64,000 bases of DNA, taken from the NCBI GenBank assembly GCA_020634575.1, contig JACKBM010000015.1, positions 48,380 to 112,379 on the forward strand. Reading direction: 5' to 3'. Source of the DNA: Ardenticatenales bacterium. Its GTDB lineage: Bacteria; Chloroflexota; Anaerolineae; Promineifilales; Promineifilaceae. Below are positions 1-7,004 of this stretch, piece by piece. Below the pieces are notes generated by a model. That model was given only the letters and a program-made list of their open reading frames with translations, was not told where the DNA came from and searched no databases. Each line of letters opens with the position of its first letter. Positions within the stretch are counted from its first letter, which is position 1. The position numbers and the translations under genes were made by a program.

Positions 1-1776
1 GTGCCCGGCAAACTCGTCCCAACCTTCAACCGCCAGCTCCTGCAGCTCTTCCTTCGAGCCGACCACCCAGATCGTCCCATCCGGGAACTCCCAGATCGGC
101 AGGGCCAGGCCGTAGACCCGCTTTTTGGAGATCATCCAGTCGCCCATGTTGTCGAGCCAATCCTGCTCCCGGTCCTCACCCCAGCTGGGGAACCAGTTGA
201 TGTCAGCGACGATATCCTTGATCTTCTGGCGCCAATCCATGTTGATGTACCACTCGTCCACCAGGCGGAAGACCAGCTCTTCGCCAGAACGCCAGCAATG
301 CGGGTAGACGTGCGGATATTGCTCAACATGGACCAGGAAACCGCGCTCCTTCAGGTCGTCGATGATTTCGGTTTTGGTGTCATACTCGCTGGCTTGTTTA
401 CCCGCCAGCCAGCCAAATTCCGGCCAGAAGCGCGCTTCCTCATCCAGCGGGGCGACCAGCGGCATGTCATATTTTTTGCCGATTTTGTGGTCGATATCAC
501 CAGCGCCCGGCGCCATGTGGACAATGCCGGTACCTTCGCCGGCCACGACGATCTCGCTGCCATCGCTGTCCCGACCGCCGTCGACAACGCGGTGGCTGGC
601 GGCGTTGGTCCGCCCGTCAGCCTTGGCTGATTCGTTGGCGATGGGGAAACCACCCGGCATCTGATTCGGCGCCATCTCATCGTAGGGGCCGGTGTAGGCC
701 AGGCCAACCAGATCAGCGCCCTTGACCACTTCGAGGATTTCGTAGCCGCCCCGCTCCTTGAAGATCTGCTCCAGCGTCTTCAGGCGCGGCACGCCCTCGA
801 TCCAGCCCTGACCGGTCTTGAAGGCGCGGTCCAAGCGCTGGTATTTCAGGTTCTCTTCGGCGAAATAGTAGATGGCGCCATCAGCGGCCTGCAGTTTGAC
901 GTAATTCAAATCGACGTTGACGGCGGCCATCGTGTTCACAACCAGCGTCCAGGGTGTCGTCGTCCAGACCAGCAGGTATTCGTTTTCACGATCCAGCAGC
1001 GGGAAGCGGACAAAGATGGCCCGGTGGGCGACCAGCTGGCGGCCGTCGATGACCTCCATCTGCGAGTAGGAGGTCCCGGATTTAGCGCCCCAGGGCACCA
1101 CATCCGTGCCGCGATACAGCTTGCCCTCGCCCCACAGCTTCTTCAGGAGCGCCCAGATGGTGTAATTGTTCTCATCCGAGAAGGTGAAATAGCTGCCGCC
1201 AACCTCAGGCGAGCCGAGCTTGCCGACCAGTTCCGTTACACTGCCAGTTACCGGCCCTTTGGGTCCCTGGATCGTCACTTCCTGCATCGGGTCTTCGAGC
1301 AGCTTCTCACGCAGCGCCAGGAGCGTGTCCGTATCGTTCCAATCCATCCAATAGCCGAGCCGGACTGACTGCTCCGTTTGCTTGGCCGAGAACTGCAGGA
1401 CGCGTGCCTTGCAATCATTGGTAAAGCGCTCCACGCCATAGTCGAGGATCTGCTTCTTGCTGTCAAAGCCCAGCGCCTGCTCGACATTGACCTCAACCCA
1501 GAGACCCTGGCAATCGAAGCCCTGCTGCCAGCGCAGCTTGTTGCCCAACATCGCCTGGTAACGGTTGAACAGGTCCTTGTAGGTTCGACCCCAGGCGTGA
1601 TGTACGCCCATCGGGTTGTTGGCCGTGATGGGGCCGTCGACAAAGCTCCATTGCGTTTCACTTTTGGCGCGCAATTCTCTCAGCTTCTCGAAGGAACCCT
1701 TTTCCTCCCAGAGCGCCAGGATGTCGCGCTCCAGCTGGACAAAATCGGGTTTGTTACTGACATCGTTAAAGCCCAT
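1..1776 (-). CDS. ileS: Isoleucyl-tRNA synthetase, 3' end outside window
   Basis: Class I synthetase that charges tRNA-Ile in the cytoplasm. The visible 592 residues begin MGFNDVSNKPDFVQLERD and carry the nucleotide-binding signature in the variant form NPMGVHHAWGR, then DCQGLWVEVNVEQALGFD. The editing (CP1) domain includes LVWTTTPWTLVVNTMAAVNV and GTGIVHMAPGAGD. The C-terminal half, with the KMSKS loop and anticodon-binding domain, lies beyond the window edge, so the frame has no stop here. The start is the ATG at 1776, about 20 residues before the HIGH-type motif. It is the last visible gene of a minus-strand run (AlaX-like, 220-aa protein, ileS) headed by a T-box leader, which suggests control by uncharged tRNA. 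A 150-bp palindromic spacer separates it from the preceding gene, so a second promoter cannot be excluded. Confidence 0.95.
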   Translation of the reverse strand, partial: MGFNDVSNKPDFVQLERDILALWEEKGSFEKLRELRAKSETQWSFVDGPITANNPMGVHHAWGRTYKDLFNRYQAMLGNKLRWQQGFDCQGLWVEVNVEQALGFDSKKQILDYGVERFTNDCKARVLQFSAKQTEQSVRLGYWMDWNDTDTLLALREKLLEDPMQEVTIQGPKGPVTGSVTELVGKLGSPEVGGSYFTFSDENNYTIWALLKKLWGEGKLYRGTDVVPWGAKSGTSYSQMEVIDGRQLVAHRAIFVRFPLLDRENEYLLVWTTTPWTLVVNTMAAVNVDLNYVKLQAADGAIYYFAEENLKYQRLDRAFKTGQGWIEGVPRLKTLEQIFKERGGYEILEVVKGADLVGLAYTGPYDEMAPNQMPGGFPIANESAKADGRTNAASHRVVDGGRDSDGSEIVVAGEGTGIVHMAPGAGDIDHKIGKKYDMPLVAPLDEEARFWPEFGWLAGKQASEYDTKTEIIDDLKERGFLVHVEQYPHVYPHCWRSGEELVFRLVDEWYINMDWRQKIKDIVADINWFPSWGEDREQDWLDNMGDWMISKKRVYGLALPIWEFPDGTIWVVGSKEELQELAVEGWDEFAGH

Positions 1777-1787
1777 GGTTTTCTCCA

Positions 1788-1932
1788 AATATAGATTTAC
1801 GATTTACGATTTGGGATTTACGAGGCGCTTGACGCCTTTGAGGCACGACGGAACATGCACTCTGTAAAGGTTTGCGTGCTGCTTTCGACGTTTCAGGCGC
1901 CTCGTAAATCGTAAATCCCAAATCGTAAATCC
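1788..1932. repeat. Palindromic spacer built from GATTTACGA units
   Basis: The spacer between the 220-aa gene and ileS starts with several copies of GATTTACGA and ends with their reverse complement. The arms GGGATTTACGAGGCGC (left) and GCGCCTCGTAAATC (right) enclose about 75 bases. Transcribed, it would fold into a long hairpin at the 3' end of the 220-aa gene. No U-tract follows. It belongs to a class of gene-end palindromes seen several times in this window. A terminator or mRNA-end stabiliser is an inference. Confidence 0.6.
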
Positions 1933-1934
1933 CT

Positions 1935-2597
1935 CTAATTGTTTCGCCGGACGTATCTCACTTCGTCCGCTTGCCAGGCCCCGGCGTTGATGCGGCGGGG
2001 CCAGTTGTGTTCGTCAAACCAGATGGTGCGCGTCTGCTGCGCCCAGCTGATGGTGCGCTTTTGGGCCGGAACCGGCCGGTCGCGCCAATCCAACCCATCA
2101 GTCGCCACCGCCCCTACCGAGACCAGCACCGGCCGGGGCGCAAAATCCGCATCAGGGTCCAGGTAAATCAGCTCATGCGTCCCGGCGGTCAGCTCGGCAA
2201 AGGCCGCCAGGCCAGTACCGGCCGGATACCACCAGCGCAACGGCTCAGGCCGGGGCAGGTGGACATCGGGCAGCCGTTCGCCGTCGCGTGTCCGGCCGCA
2301 GACGAGCTGGTCGGCGTCAAAAAAGAGGTTGCCCTCCAGCTTGCCACCGTCGGCCGCCCAGGCACGAAAGGTGAGGCGCTCGGGCTGACCGGCCGGATCA
2401 AGCAGCAAATGCAGCAGCAAACTGTCCGCCCCCGCCGCCCGGCCATCCAGATCCACGCGCAACACCCGGTAGCCCTGGACGGCCTCATTCAACCGCCAGC
2501 TCTCCACAATGCCCGTCGGCGCCCCGTCCCGGCTATAACGCAGCTGCCCCGAAGCGACCGCCCGCTCATACCCCTGTTCCCTGACTAAAAACCTCAT
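1935..2597 (-). CDS. Hypothetical protein, 220 aa
   Basis: I do not recognise this family. The product is soluble, with no signal peptide or membrane segment. It is rich in aromatic residues in its second half, for example PEPLRWWYPAGTG, and ends with IWFDEHNWPRRINAGAWQ. Alternating hydrophobic and polar residues suggest a beta-rich fold, such as a lipocalin-like or glycolipid-binding barrel, but this is only a guess. It lies between the AlaX-like gene and ileS on the same strand and probably shares the T-box-led transcript. No catalytic motif is evident. The start ATG (MRFLVREQGYERA) follows an A/T-rich stretch adjoining the palindrome at 2606-2734. Confidence 0.7.
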   Translation of the reverse strand: MRFLVREQGYERAVASGQLRYSRDGAPTGIVESWRLNEAVQGYRVLRVDLDGRAAGADSLLLHLLLDPAGQPERLTFRAWAADGGKLEGNLFFDADQLVCGRTRDGERLPDVHLPRPEPLRWWYPAGTGLAAFAELTAGTHELIYLDPDADFAPRPVLVSVGAVATDGLDWRDRPVPAQKRTISWAQQTRTIWFDEHNWPRRINAGAWQADEVRYVRRNN

Positions 2598-2605
2598 TTT
2601 TTTCT

Positions 2606-2734
2606 TTTTTTGCCGCAGATTTCGCAGATTGACAGGATTTATGAATTCACTTTAGCGTCCTTTCGCGACGTTCAGAAAATCCCCAAAACTTGTGCTGAGC
2701 GAAGCGAAGTATCTGCGAAATCTGCGGCAAAAAA
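2606..2734. repeat. Long inverted repeat (CGCAGATTTCGCAGA family)
   Basis: The arms TTTTTGCCGCAGATTTCGCAGA (positions about 2607-2628) and its exact reverse complement (about 2712-2734) flank an 80-base centre containing CTGAGCGAAGCGAAG. Each arm contains a short tandem repeat, CGCAGAT. It sits directly after the AlaX-like stop codon and has T-runs outside the stem, so it could act as a terminator or 3'-end hairpin in either direction. The same architecture with different sequence recurs near 8336, 16859 and 57675. Confidence 0.75.
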
Positions 2735-2735
2735 C

Positions 2736-3446
2736 CTATTCCACCAATTCGATGTAGATGCGTTTGTTGATTTTGCCTTTGCTTTTGTATTCCGGGATGC
2801 GGATCTGGCCGACTTCGCGGGTGTTGGCGACGTGGGTGCCGCCATCCGCCTGCAAGTCCAGCCCTTTCAACTCGACCGTCCGGACTTCCTGGATGCCCGG
2901 GGGCAACAGGTTGATCTTGGTCCGGATCAGGTCGGGAATTTCGAAAGCGACCTCACGCGGCAAAATCTGCACGGCTACTTCCCGCGCCGCAGCCACTTCG
3001 GCGTTGACCGCCGCCTCGATCTCGGCCACCAGGTCGCCGGACATCGTCTCAAACTCGAAGTCCATGCGCCCCTTGAGCGGATCCATGTTGCCGCCGGTCA
3101 CCTGGGCGCCGTAATCACGCCAGACCACGCCGCAGAGGATATGCATGGCCGTATGGGTCCGCATCAACTGGTAGCGGCGCTCCCAGTTCAGCACACCGGT
3201 GACGGTTGTGCCGGCGGCCGGCAACGGGCCATCAATAAAATGCACCAGCTGGCCATCGACCCGTTTGAGGTGGCTGACCGGGTAGTCAACCCCGTCAGCG
3301 CTCAGGGTGCCGGCATCAGCCGGCTGGCCGCCGCCGCCCGGGTAAAACGCGGTCCGATCCAGCACCACCCCGCCAGCGACCACAGCCGTGACGGTCGCCG
3401 TGAATTCCTTACAGTAGGCATCTAACGGATACAACAATTCAGTCAT
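2736..3446 (-). CDS. AlaX-type alanyl-tRNA editing protein
   Basis: Stand-alone editing domain related to the C-terminal editing region of AlaRS. The family hydrolyses mischarged Ser- or Gly-tRNA-Ala. The first half has the AFYPGGGGQPADAGT motif typical of the N-terminal part. The zinc site follows as THTAMHIL (HxxxH), and the distal motif reads ADGGTHVAN. In many homologues this last motif is CxxxH; here the Cys position is Asp, so the fourth zinc ligand appears changed. Length (236 aa) fits the AlaX-M/II type. AGGTGA lies four bases before ATG 3446. The gene is the first reading frame after a T-box leader whose likely specifier reads as Ile, so its regulation is tied to the ileS transcript rather than to alanine. 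Confidence 0.85.
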   Translation of the reverse strand: MTELLYPLDAYCKEFTATVTAVVAGGVVLDRTAFYPGGGGQPADAGTLSADGVDYPVSHLKRVDGQLVHFIDGPLPAAGTTVTGVLNWERRYQLMRTHTAMHILCGVVWRDYGAQVTGGNMDPLKGRMDFEFETMSGDLVAEIEAAVNAEVAAAREVAVQILPREVAFEIPDLIRTKINLLPPGIQEVRTVELKGLDLQADGGTHVANTREVGQIRIPEYKSKGKINKRIYIELVE

Positions 3447-3742
3447 AAATCACCTGAAAATAAAAAAACCTTCATCCCATGCTTGGGACGAAGGTTTACA
3501 CTCCGCGGTACCACCCAGATTCCCTGGCCAGTTTGCCAGGGCACTCAGTCGATGACCAACATCATCGTCAGCCGGATAACGGCGGCTGGGGCCGGTTGAG
3601 TCTAGCCGCTGCGGACAGCGGTTCGGTCAACAGCTCCGGAGGGATATTCAGAAGACCCTTTCTGACCCGGCTTCCACCATCCCGGGCTCGCTTACAGCGG
3701 TATCTGCCTACTCGTCTCCATCAACGCTTGGGCTATCAATTG
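3447..3742 (-). promoter_or_regulatory. T-box riboswitch leader, apparent Ile (AUC) specifier
   Basis: The minus-strand leader contains the near-invariant T-box sequence GGGTGGTACCGCGG (complement of 3503-3516), followed by the terminator at 3466-3497. Upstream elements fit Stem I: GACGAGTAGGCAG near the 5' end, GGGATGGTGGAAGCCGGG as the distal segment, then TCTGAATATCCC. By the spacing seen in other leaders (GAA-N-specifier), the specifier is ATC at 3645-3643, an isoleucine codon. This matches ileS, the third gene downstream, rather than AlaX, the first. T-boxes read uncharged tRNA and allow readthrough when charging is low. The motif and terminator are seen directly. The specifier assignment is inferred and needs a covariance-model fold; the alternative register TAT (Tyr) is less likely. 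Confidence 0.9.
3466..3497 (-). terminator. T-box terminator hairpin
   Basis: On the minus strand the stem AACCTTCGTCCCA / TGGGATGAAGGTT with loop AGCA is followed at once by a T-run (TTTTTTTATTTT). It lies 20 bases upstream of the AlaX start codon and immediately after the conserved T-box sequence. Its 5' arm would compete with the antiterminator, as expected for transcription-attenuating T-boxes. Confidence 0.88.
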
Positions 3743-3748
3743 GGGGCG

Positions 3749-3777
3749 ATTATGCCAGAGGGGTGAGGCGTTGTCAA
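3749..3777 (-). promoter_or_regulatory. Sigma-70-type promoter of the T-box operon
   Basis: Reading the minus strand, TTGACA (3777-3772) and CATAAT (3754-3749) are separated by exactly 17 bases, which is nearly consensus. The predicted start site near 3742 gives a leader of about 295 bases, the usual length for a T-box. It begins just after the stop codon of the LysM gene, so the T-box genes form a separate transcription unit. Confidence 0.85.
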
Positions 3778-3785
3778 CGGTGGGT

Positions 3786-4565
3786 TTATTCTTCTGCCGC
3801 CGGCACCACAAAGGTCGCCTGCACGCTCCCCTCAGCGTCCAGCAGCGTCACCGTCTCACCCGGTTGCCAGAGCGATTCCGTCTGGCCCCAGTAGAGCTCG
3901 CCCAGGCTATCCACGCCGGATTCAGTGTGCAGGATGACGGCGGAACCGTCGCCAAAGAGGGTGAAGAGACCAAACGTATATTCGGTGCCGCCCTCGGTGC
4001 GGATTTTCCAGCCGGAGAGGCCAACCGGCCGGTCGCCCAGATTCGTAATCGTCACTGCTTCCTGGCTCAACTCGCCGGCGCCGGTGACGCCGCTAATCTC
4101 CACATTCACTTCACCGACTTCCAGCGCCTGCGTGGGAATAGGTGAGGGGAGAACCGCTGTCTCACTGGTCGCCGTCGGGGCCGGCGTCGGCTCGGGAATG
4201 CCGCCGATGGGGATGATCAGCTCCTGGCCAACCGAGATAACGTTGGGATCTGATAGCCCATTGGCTTCCATGATATCTTCCAGAGGCACATCAAATTCAA
4301 CGCTGATGGTCCCAAGCGTATCACCTTGCTTGACGGTGTAGGTGGGGGGGCCGTCATCCGCCTCGGCAGTTGGCTCGTTTTCGGCGGCTGACACCGTGGC
4401 GCTCTGCTCGGCGACTGCTGCTGAGGTCGCCACAATTTGGGGCGCCGTCTCCACCGCTTCGGTTTCCGGCTGTCTTGAATCCCACCAGTAGAGGATGGCG
4501 ATGACGGTCGCCGCCGAGACCAGAATGTTGACCAGAATAAACGGAACCATACGCCGCGATGACAT
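3786..4565 (-). CDS. Membrane-anchored LysM / lamin-tail-like protein
   Basis: 259-residue envelope protein. Residues about 7-26 form one hydrophobic segment (FILVNILVSAATVIAILYWW) and act as an uncleaved anchor. An acidic, Ala/Glu/Thr-rich linker follows. A LysM domain at about 75-120 (YTVKQGDTLGTISVEF ... NVISVGQELIIP) should bind peptidoglycan or other GlcNAc polymers. After a Pro/Thr spacer, residues about 155-250 resemble a lamin-tail (LTD) beta-sandwich (EAVTITNLGDRPVGLSGW ... LWQPGETVTLLDAEG). The protein probably holds a binding module at the cell wall. It starts 11 bases after the EAD-like membrane gene, with AGGGG before ATG 4565, so the two are likely co-transcribed. No enzymatic motif is visible. 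Confidence 0.82.
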   Translation of the reverse strand: MSSRRMVPFILVNILVSAATVIAILYWWDSRQPETEAVETAPQIVATSAAVAEQSATVSAAENEPTAEADDGPPTYTVKQGDTLGTISVEFDVPLEDIMEANGLSDPNVISVGQELIIPIGGIPEPTPAPTATSETAVLPSPIPTQALEVGEVNVEISGVTGAGELSQEAVTITNLGDRPVGLSGWKIRTEGGTEYTFGLFTLFGDGSAVILHTESGVDSLGELYWGQTESLWQPGETVTLLDAEGSVQATFVVPAAEE

Positions 4566-4576
4566 CAGAAACCCCT

Positions 4577-5398
4577 TTAGCTACCGGCCGGTGCCGCCTG
4601 AATCAATTTCAGTAGCTCATCGAGCCGATTTCGCCGATACAGATAGAGGAGCAGACCCCGGGTCAACGACTTTTTGTCGCCCGGCCCCAGCTCTTCCCAA
4701 TCAATGTTCAGTGAGGTCGCAAACTGGCGTAGTTGGTCCCGGCTGAAATGCGCCAGCAGGACGTGGCGCAGGACAGTAGGGGGAGAGTCAACCGACAACT
4801 TCTCCAGCCGGGGCAGGTTATCGGCTTCAGGCGGGGTCAGGATGCGCTCGACGGCCAGAGTAAGCTCGCCGCCGATGCCGGTTTCCTCAGCCAGGTCAAT
4901 GATGTTGGTGACGGCGCTCGACAGTGGTTGGCCCGGCGCCACGATATCAGACTCATTCATGCGCAGATCAAACATCAGATCGAGCAGATCATCCGGCCCA
5001 AAGCGATAGCGAATCTGCTCATGCATCATCTGGCGGTCGAAGGCGGTGCCAGCGGCCCGACGTGCGGGCATAGCCCGGGGCTGCGGCGACGGCGTGCCAT
5101 CTTCTGTGCGGAAACGCGGGGTGGGAATGTAGGCGCCACCGGGCGAGGCTACGACCGGCCGGAGCAAGGCCCACAGCCAGAGCGCCGCCCCCGCCACCAG
5201 CGCGCCGCCGATGACAAAGAAGAAGAAGCCCAGATCTTCCTGCACCTGGGCAAAGCCAAAGGTGGACCAGAAAGCATCAAGCAAAAAGGCCGTCGTCACC
5301 GTCAGCAAGCCAATGCCCCAGGGCAACCGCGAGCCGCGCAGGAACATGACAAAAAAGAAAATAACAACAGCGAGTTTCAGTATCAGACCAAGGGACAT
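4577..5398 (-). CDS. Membrane protein with EAD-like helical domains
   Basis: 273 residues from ATG 5398 (MSLGLILKLAVVIFFFVMF). Three hydrophobic segments cover roughly residues 1-75 (about 3-20, 25-45 and 55-75). A Pro-rich linker precedes two similar cytosolic helical blocks. The second, VLLAHFSRDQLRQFATSLN followed by DWEELGPGDKKSLTRGLL and YLYRRNRLDELLKLI, matches the pattern of bacterial effector-associated domains: an [FL]xxxELRxLCFxLGxDYExL-type helix pair, then a YLxRRxRLxEL ending. The first block (MMHEQIRYRFGPDDLLDLMF, then a long helix) looks like a diverged copy. EADs are DEATH-fold-like adaptors in NTPase-linked conflict or signalling systems. This assignment is by eye and needs profile searching. 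The frame continues upstream into the 17-bp minisatellite, but that extension is repeat-encoded and was not used. Confidence 0.6.
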   Translation of the reverse strand: MSLGLILKLAVVIFFFVMFLRGSRLPWGIGLLTVTTAFLLDAFWSTFGFAQVQEDLGFFFFVIGGALVAGAALWLWALLRPVVASPGGAYIPTPRFRTEDGTPSPQPRAMPARRAAGTAFDRQMMHEQIRYRFGPDDLLDLMFDLRMNESDIVAPGQPLSSAVTNIIDLAEETGIGGELTLAVERILTPPEADNLPRLEKLSVDSPPTVLRHVLLAHFSRDQLRQFATSLNIDWEELGPGDKKSLTRGLLLYLYRRNRLDELLKLIQAAPAGS

Positions 5399-5481
5399 AA
5401 AGCGCCCAACATTACATAAGTATCCCGGATCGTCCCGGCGGGATGATTGTAACACCCGCCCCCAAGCCGTCAACTCCCCCA

Positions 5482-5651
5482 CCCGACAGGTTGGGCAACC
5501 CGACAGGTTGGGCAACCCGACAGGTTGGGCAACCCGACAGGTTGGGCAACCCGACAGGTTGGGCAACCCGACAGGTTGGGCAACCCGACAGGTTGGGCAA
5601 CCCGACAGGTTGGGCAACCCGACAGGTTGGGCAACCCGACAGGTTGCCTAC
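5482..5651. repeat. 17-bp minisatellite CCCGACAGGTTGGGCAA, nine units plus a partial
   Basis: Nine identical head-to-tail copies of CCCGACAGGTTGGGCAA begin at 5482. A tenth diverges after CCCGACAGGTTG. Because 17 is not a multiple of three, the array is open in several frames and yields spurious repeat peptides. It lies between divergently transcribed genes (the EAD-like gene to the left, the hydrolase to the right), just upstream of a TATAAT at 5700. There are no unique spacers, so it is not a CRISPR. A regulatory array, nucleoid-protein sites or simple slippage are all possible. Confidence 0.95.
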
Positions 5652-5699
5652 AGAACGCTATCCGTCCCGCCACCTGTCAGGTCGGCGCCATTTTTCCCG

Positions 5700-5705
5700 T
5701 ATAAT
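5700..5705 (+). promoter_or_regulatory. Candidate -10 box of the serine hydrolase gene
   Basis: A perfect TATAAT lies 38 bases before the ATG at 5744 and just right of the minisatellite. I see no convincing -35 at 16-18 bases upstream, so the promoter may need an activator or use an extended element. Confidence 0.45.
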
Positions 5706-5743
5706 CATTGAATTCTTAACTTTGCCCGCAACAGGAAATACCC

Positions 5744-6931
5744 ATGCCGCTCCTCCATTCACCGGCCGCTCATGGTTTTGACCCGCACCGTCTGACCCGT
5801 ATTGATCAGCTGGCCAACCGCTACCTCGACGCCGGCCACTTTGCCGGCCTGGTCACGTTGGTCGCTCGCCACGGTCACCTGGTCCACCTGGGCTGCCATG
5901 GCTATGCCGACGCCGCCAGCCAGCGCCCGATGGCGCCAGACACCATCTGCCGCATCTTCTCCATGACCAAGCCTATTACCGGCGCCGCCCTCATGATCTG
6001 CCTGGAGGAAGGGCGCTGCAATGTGACCGACCCGGTCAGCACCTATATTCCGGCCTTTGCCGACCTGAAAGTGTGGCAAGACGGAGCGCTGGTGCCGCTG
6101 GACCGGCCGGTCACCATCCAGGACCTCTACCGCCACACCGCCGGCCTAACCTACGGCGGCCTCTTCGGCGATCACCCAGTCGACCAAATGTATTCAGAAG
6201 CCAATATCGGCGACCCGTCCCGCAGCAACGCCGAGTTCCTGAACGATATCGCCCAAATGCCGTTGCGTTACCAGCCCGGCAGCCGCTGGCATTACAGCAT
6301 GGCCATGGATGTGCTCGGCGGCCTCATCGAAATCCTGACCGATCAACCGTTTGGCCAGTTTTTGCAGGAACGGATCTTTGGCCCCCTGGGCATGGTCGAT
6401 ACCAGCTTTCGCCTGGATCCGGCCAAAGCGCCCCGCCTGGCCACACTCTACAAAGTCACGCCAACCGATGGCTACACCCCGCTCGACACGATCGGCGTTG
6501 ACTATGGTCCTGAAGCTCGCTTTGAAGGGGGCGGCGGCGGCCTCCTTTCCACACCGCTCGATTACCTACGCTTCGCCCAATGTCTGCTCAATGGCGGCGT
6601 GCTGGACGGCCAGCGCATTCTCGGGCGCAAAAGTGTTGAGTTTATGGCCAGCAATGCGCTCACGCCGGCCCAGATGCCCGTCGGGTTTGATAATGCCGAG
6701 CCTTTTTATGGTTTCGGCTACGGGGTCTGCGTCAAGGTGATGCAGGATCCGGCCGCCGGTGGCTGGTTTGGCTCGGTCGGCGACTTTGGCTGGGGCGGCT
6801 ATGCGGAGACCTATCACGTCATTGATCCACAGGAACAGCTGGTGGCCATCATGATGGCCCAATGCATCCCTTCCATGCATTACCCGATCCGCAAGCAGTT
6901 CCGGGCCGCCGTCTACCAGGCACTGACCTAA
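5744..6931 (+). CDS. Beta-lactamase-fold serine hydrolase (class C / EstB-like)
   Basis: 395-residue member of the beta-lactamase / penicillin-binding-protein fold group (COG1680). The catalytic Ser-Lys pair is in FSMTKPITGAAL (SxxK, about residue 72). A Tyr motif occurs at WHYSMAMDVLGGLIE (about 183). The C-terminal part FGWGGYAETYHVIDP, followed by IMMAQCIPS, corresponds to the third active-site strand. No signal peptide is evident, which fits an intracellular esterase or amidase better than a secreted lactamase. Substrates in this family vary widely (esters, D-amino-acid peptides, beta-lactams), so none can be assigned. The ATG at 5744 is preceded by CAGGAAATACCC. The gene stands alone between the minisatellite and a lipoprotein gene. 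Confidence 0.88.
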   Translation: MPLLHSPAAHGFDPHRLTRIDQLANRYLDAGHFAGLVTLVARHGHLVHLGCHGYADAASQRPMAPDTICRIFSMTKPITGAALMICLEEGRCNVTDPVSTYIPAFADLKVWQDGALVPLDRPVTIQDLYRHTAGLTYGGLFGDHPVDQMYSEANIGDPSRSNAEFLNDIAQMPLRYQPGSRWHYSMAMDVLGGLIEILTDQPFGQFLQERIFGPLGMVDTSFRLDPAKAPRLATLYKVTPTDGYTPLDTIGVDYGPEARFEGGGGGLLSTPLDYLRFAQCLLNGGVLDGQRILGRKSVEFMASNALTPAQMPVGFDNAEPFYGFGYGVCVKVMQDPAAGGWFGSVGDFGWGGYAETYHVIDPQEQLVAIMMAQCIPSMHYPIRKQFRAAVYQALT

Positions 6932-7004
6932 TAGATGAGACCTTATCCCACCTTGGTACCAATTTGCTAACTACTTTATTGGCGCACCGGCCGGTTATGG
7001 TACC

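Noticed and set aside
5399..5617. N-terminal extension of the EAD-like protein into repeats of PNLSGCPTCRVAQPVGL type
   Set aside because: It is translation of the 17-bp minisatellite, which is open in several frames. The membrane-protein start at 5398 has a natural N-terminus.
5482..5651. CRISPR array
   Set aside because: Units are contiguous and identical with no unique spacers, and no cas genes are nearby.
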